Assembly: GCA_028288445.1 (NCBI GenBank)
Contig: JAQBNT010000116.1
Coordinates: 1-41,212 of the forward strand
DNA length: 41,212 nucleotides
Direction of reading: 5' to 3'
Source: Hymenobacter sp.
GTDB lineage: Bacteria; Bacteroidota; Bacteroidia; Cytophagales; Hymenobacteraceae
The notes beneath the pieces were generated by a model. The model was given only the letters and a program-made list of their open reading frames with translations, did not search any database and was not told the DNA's origin. Shown here piece by piece: positions 39,390 through 41,212 of this stretch (within the stretch, counting starts at the first letter, position 1; every line of letters starts with the position of its first letter). The position numbers and the translations under genes are program-made.

Positions 39390-40403
39390 TTAGCTAATCG
39401 CGTCGAGCAACGCGGGCGCTTGTTTCAGCAGTTCATACACAGCATGGCCGGTAGCCACGCCAGCGCCCTTCACAGCCAGGTCCTGCAACGATTCAAAGGC
39501 CCGCTTCATGATGCTCTTCTTGGGTTCGGGCTTCTGGAGCTGTACTTCAATGCGCTCTACCTCCTGCTCTATTTCTTCCCGGTGGCCGTCAAAGGCTGCA
39601 TCCTGGGCGACGGCCTGTTTTAGTTGCTCGACCAGTTCACGCAGCGAATCCGCCTGTGCGGGGGCAATCGACTGCGTAGCATCGTTGCCGGCCGTGTTGA
39701 GTTGGGCAGCGTCGCCGGAGTTGGCTGCCTGTACGGCTCCGTCGCCTTGTGAGAAGTTCACGTTACCACCGTGGATATTGACAGTTGAATTGAGGGCTTT
39801 GCTCACGGTTTCGGTGGCGGCTTGCTTGCCTTGTAAAGTTTGAAGAGAAACGTCCTTATCGAGCTGGTCAAGCTCTAAAAGCAAATCTACCAGCTTAGAA
39901 CGAATGGTTGTCAGCAAAGCAACCAGGTGGTTAACGGGTAGCACCTGCCAAGCGCTGTGAATATGCCACCCATTGGGTTCATATATTTTCTCCGAAATAG
40001 AAGCGAAGATGGGGTGAGGAATATTTATTCGCGGATTATTCTCCTGACTGGCAAACTGCTCAATCTCAGCCACGCTTTGCCCAATATACCGATGCGTCAA
40101 ACTATCGCGTAGTTCAGCATCCAAGTATTCTACTACCATGGTCTGATTGGACTGCTGCGCACCGTTGAAGCTAAAGTCTTCGTGAACTAGGTTCACGCGT
40201 GGTACTGCGCCAATGCGCCGGTAGGACGGTATCTCAACCGATGTTCCGCCATAGCCACTCAATTGTAAGGTAGCCCACGACTTCAGTTCTTCGTTGCCAA
40301 TGAAGTGCCCGATGGCTTTTATTTTGAACAGAATATCGGACAGCTTTGTCGTGGGCGTCAATAATTCGTCAAGCGCAGTGCTGATGAGTTGAGAAGCGTT
40401 CAT
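39390..40403 (-). CDS. AbiTii-domain abortive-infection protein (337 aa)
   Basis: The N-terminal about 190 residues match the AbiTii domain of phage-resistance proteins: LISTALDELLTPTTKLSDIL, then KIKAIGHFIGNEELKSWATL, QLSGYGG and EIPSYRRIGAVPRVNL. AbiTii proteins are associated with abortive infection of phage in lactococci and elsewhere; the mechanism is not established. After an amphipathic helix comes an Asn/Gly/Gln-rich beta segment (NIHGGNVNFSQGDGAVQAAN), then helices (SLRELVEQLKQAVAQD, EIEQEVERIEVQLQ) and a C-terminal, weakly hydrophobic tail (AVKGAGVATGHAVYELLKQA). This C-terminal layout suggests an effector or membrane-acting part, which is inference. It is 38 bp after the gene at 40442 and probably in one operon with it. 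Confidence 0.85.
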   Translation of the reverse strand: MNASQLISTALDELLTPTTKLSDILFKIKAIGHFIGNEELKSWATLQLSGYGGTSVEIPSYRRIGAVPRVNLVHEDFSFNGAQQSNQTMVVEYLDAELRDSLTHRYIGQSVAEIEQFASQENNPRINIPHPIFASISEKIYEPNGWHIHSAWQVLPVNHLVALLTTIRSKLVDLLLELDQLDKDVSLQTLQGKQAATETVSKALNSTVNIHGGNVNFSQGDGAVQAANSGDAAQLNTAGNDATQSIAPAQADSLRELVEQLKQAVAQDAAFDGHREEIEQEVERIEVQLQKPEPKKSIMKRAFESLQDLAVKGAGVATGHAVYELLKQAPALLDAIS

Positions 40404-40441
40404 TAAGGCAGAAAATGCGGTGGGAATGTGCTGGAAAGTGA

Positions 40442-40720
40442 TTAACCCTCAACTAGGATGGACAAGCGATGAGGATTATTTTCATCAATCATATAAGGTA
40501 CACCTCCCCCGAATCCCGCCTCGCGCAAGCTCATTGGGCGCCCATTAACTTGAGTCAGGTGTTCTTCAATTTGCTGCAAAACATCCCGCCCAATTAGTGC
40601 CAGTTGGGGAATCTTTTCTTGAAACCGGCAGCCTTCGCACCTATTGCAAAGCTCGTCATAAAAACGAAGGCCGGGGTGTTGTTGTGACTGTTCGCGTAGG
40701 TAATCTGCGATAATGCTCAT
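40442..40720 (-). CDS. Small protein with a CxxCxxC cluster (92 aa)
   Basis: The ATG at 40720 gives MSIIADYLREQSQQHPGLRF followed by YDELCNRCEGCRFQEK. The longer frame to 40783 has no recognisable conserved start. The three cysteines (CNRCEGC) could bind zinc or a metal cluster, but a fourth ligand is not obvious. The rest (LALIGRDVLQQIEEHLTQVN, GVPYMIDENNPHRLSILVEG) is compact alpha/beta. I do not know the family. The 38-bp spacing suggests co-transcription with the AbiTii gene. Confidence 0.65.
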   Translation of the reverse strand: MSIIADYLREQSQQHPGLRFYDELCNRCEGCRFQEKIPQLALIGRDVLQQIEEHLTQVNGRPMSLREAGFGGGVPYMIDENNPHRLSILVEG

Positions 40721-40827
40721 AGATGGGCGGGTTATAGTTGACCATAAAGAAGCACTGGAAATGGCGTACCAGCAAATTGCCAAGTAAGTAAATGTCCAGT
40801 AGCAGGCTCACCAGTGAGAATGAGTGA

Positions 40828-41212
40828 CTACGGCAAAGTCGCCACCTCCCCATCATCAAGCTTGTAGAACAACGCACTGATAAACCCCAGCCACTCCAGG
40901 GCGCGGGCGGGGTCTACAGCCGTATCGTTGTGGGCGTAGTGGTTGCGGATGGCCTGCATCACGCCCTGGTAGAGCAGCATGAAGCCGGTTTGCTCGTTGC
41001 GGTCTTGGGAGAGGCGAACAAGTGGGCTATTCGGTGTAAAGGCCACATCCATGAGTTGCTTGCCGTTGAGGTCGGGGCGCTGGGCCTTCGCCTGCACAAC
41101 TTTGTCGAGTGCGGTACAGGCAGCTAGGATGGCATCGGAGTAGTGGGCGGTTGCAAAGCGGGTGCCGGCGGCCTGCTGCACGGTGGGGTGTAGGGTGTTG
41201 AGACTTGTCGGG
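40828..41212 (-). CDS. TIGR02391/Ymh family protein, 5' end outside the window
   Basis: The reading frame continues off the right edge: upstream of a GTG at 41181 it still reads SLNTLHPTVQQAAGTRFATA, and LHPxV precedes this segment in the family, so the true start lies outside. The rest is the TIGR02391 (Hypoth_Ymh) core: HYSDAILAACTALDKVVQAK, LNGKQLMDVAFTPNSPLVRL, GFMLLYQGVMQAIRNHYAHN and ALEWLGFISALFYKLDDGE. The (R)N(x)xAH motif is the conserved element of the family, which is distantly HEPN-like and frequent in prophages and defence islands. Its biochemical activity is unknown. Confidence 0.82.
   Translation of the reverse strand, partial: PTSLNTLHPTVQQAAGTRFATAHYSDAILAACTALDKVVQAKAQRPDLNGKQLMDVAFTPNSPLVRLSQDRNEQTGFMLLYQGVMQAIRNHYAHNDTAVDPARALEWLGFISALFYKLDDGEVATLP

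Overview
The window looks like chromosome of a GC-rich Bacteroidota (Cytophagales), most likely Hymenobacter or a close relative. The signs are two SusC/SusD pairs, type IX secretion (T9SS) C-terminal sorting tails, signal-peptidase-II lipoproteins, a GlcN6P deaminase fused to a PIG-L domain, a GH3/beta-lactamase fusion, and upstream motifs of the TAnnTTTG (-7) type. The genus is an inference; no rRNA or marker gene is present. I saw no tRNA, rRNA or CRISPR array.

Core part (about 1-29.9 kb, GC-rich). A DUF885 metallopeptidase-like lipoprotein and a small lipoprotein lie beside two T9SS cargo proteins with near-duplicate sorting tails. A secreted GH3/beta-lactamase fusion and an acyl-CoA ligase follow on the plus strand. 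Next on the minus strand are proC, a NagX-like membrane acyltransferase and the nagB fusion, separated by large dispersed hairpin repeats. Two divergent SusC/SusD outer-membrane uptake systems start from a shared 490-bp region. The plus-strand one has a 19-codon cysteine-rich leader peptide running into a strong terminator just before susC, and it continues into a lipoprotein gene. A family-10-like glycosyl hydrolase on the opposite strand closes this part. GH3, NagX-like, NagB, GHL10 and Sus proteins fit scavenging of amino-sugar or cell-wall glycans, but the Sus substrates cannot be read from sequence. Many intergenic gaps hold long inverted repeats: a GTCATnCTGAGCGCAGCGAAG family, a GGCGGGGCTTG family, and a perfect 40-bp palindrome that abuts a stop codon.

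Accessory part (about 30.1 kb to the end, visibly AT-richer, small unknown genes). A Bacteroidota-type tyrosine recombinase opens an apparent integrative island. Behind it are a secreted protein whose C-terminal half matches the R-S-E pattern of cholera-toxin-like ADP-ribosyltransferases, an HExxH protein, a TacT-like GNAT toxin with an unusual antitoxin and a palindromic control region, and several unknown genes. Two DUF2158 proteins bracket two paralogous helical proteins. An AbiTii phage-defence protein and a TIGR02391/Ymh protein, cut by the window end, follow. Most island genes have their own GCCCCG...CGGGGC terminator, often butted against the next gene's presumed promoter, so the region reads as an array of single-gene cassettes. 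Decay is visible too: a helix-turn-helix ORF with two stops, a second truncated small ORF, and two T9SS tails joined back-to-back.
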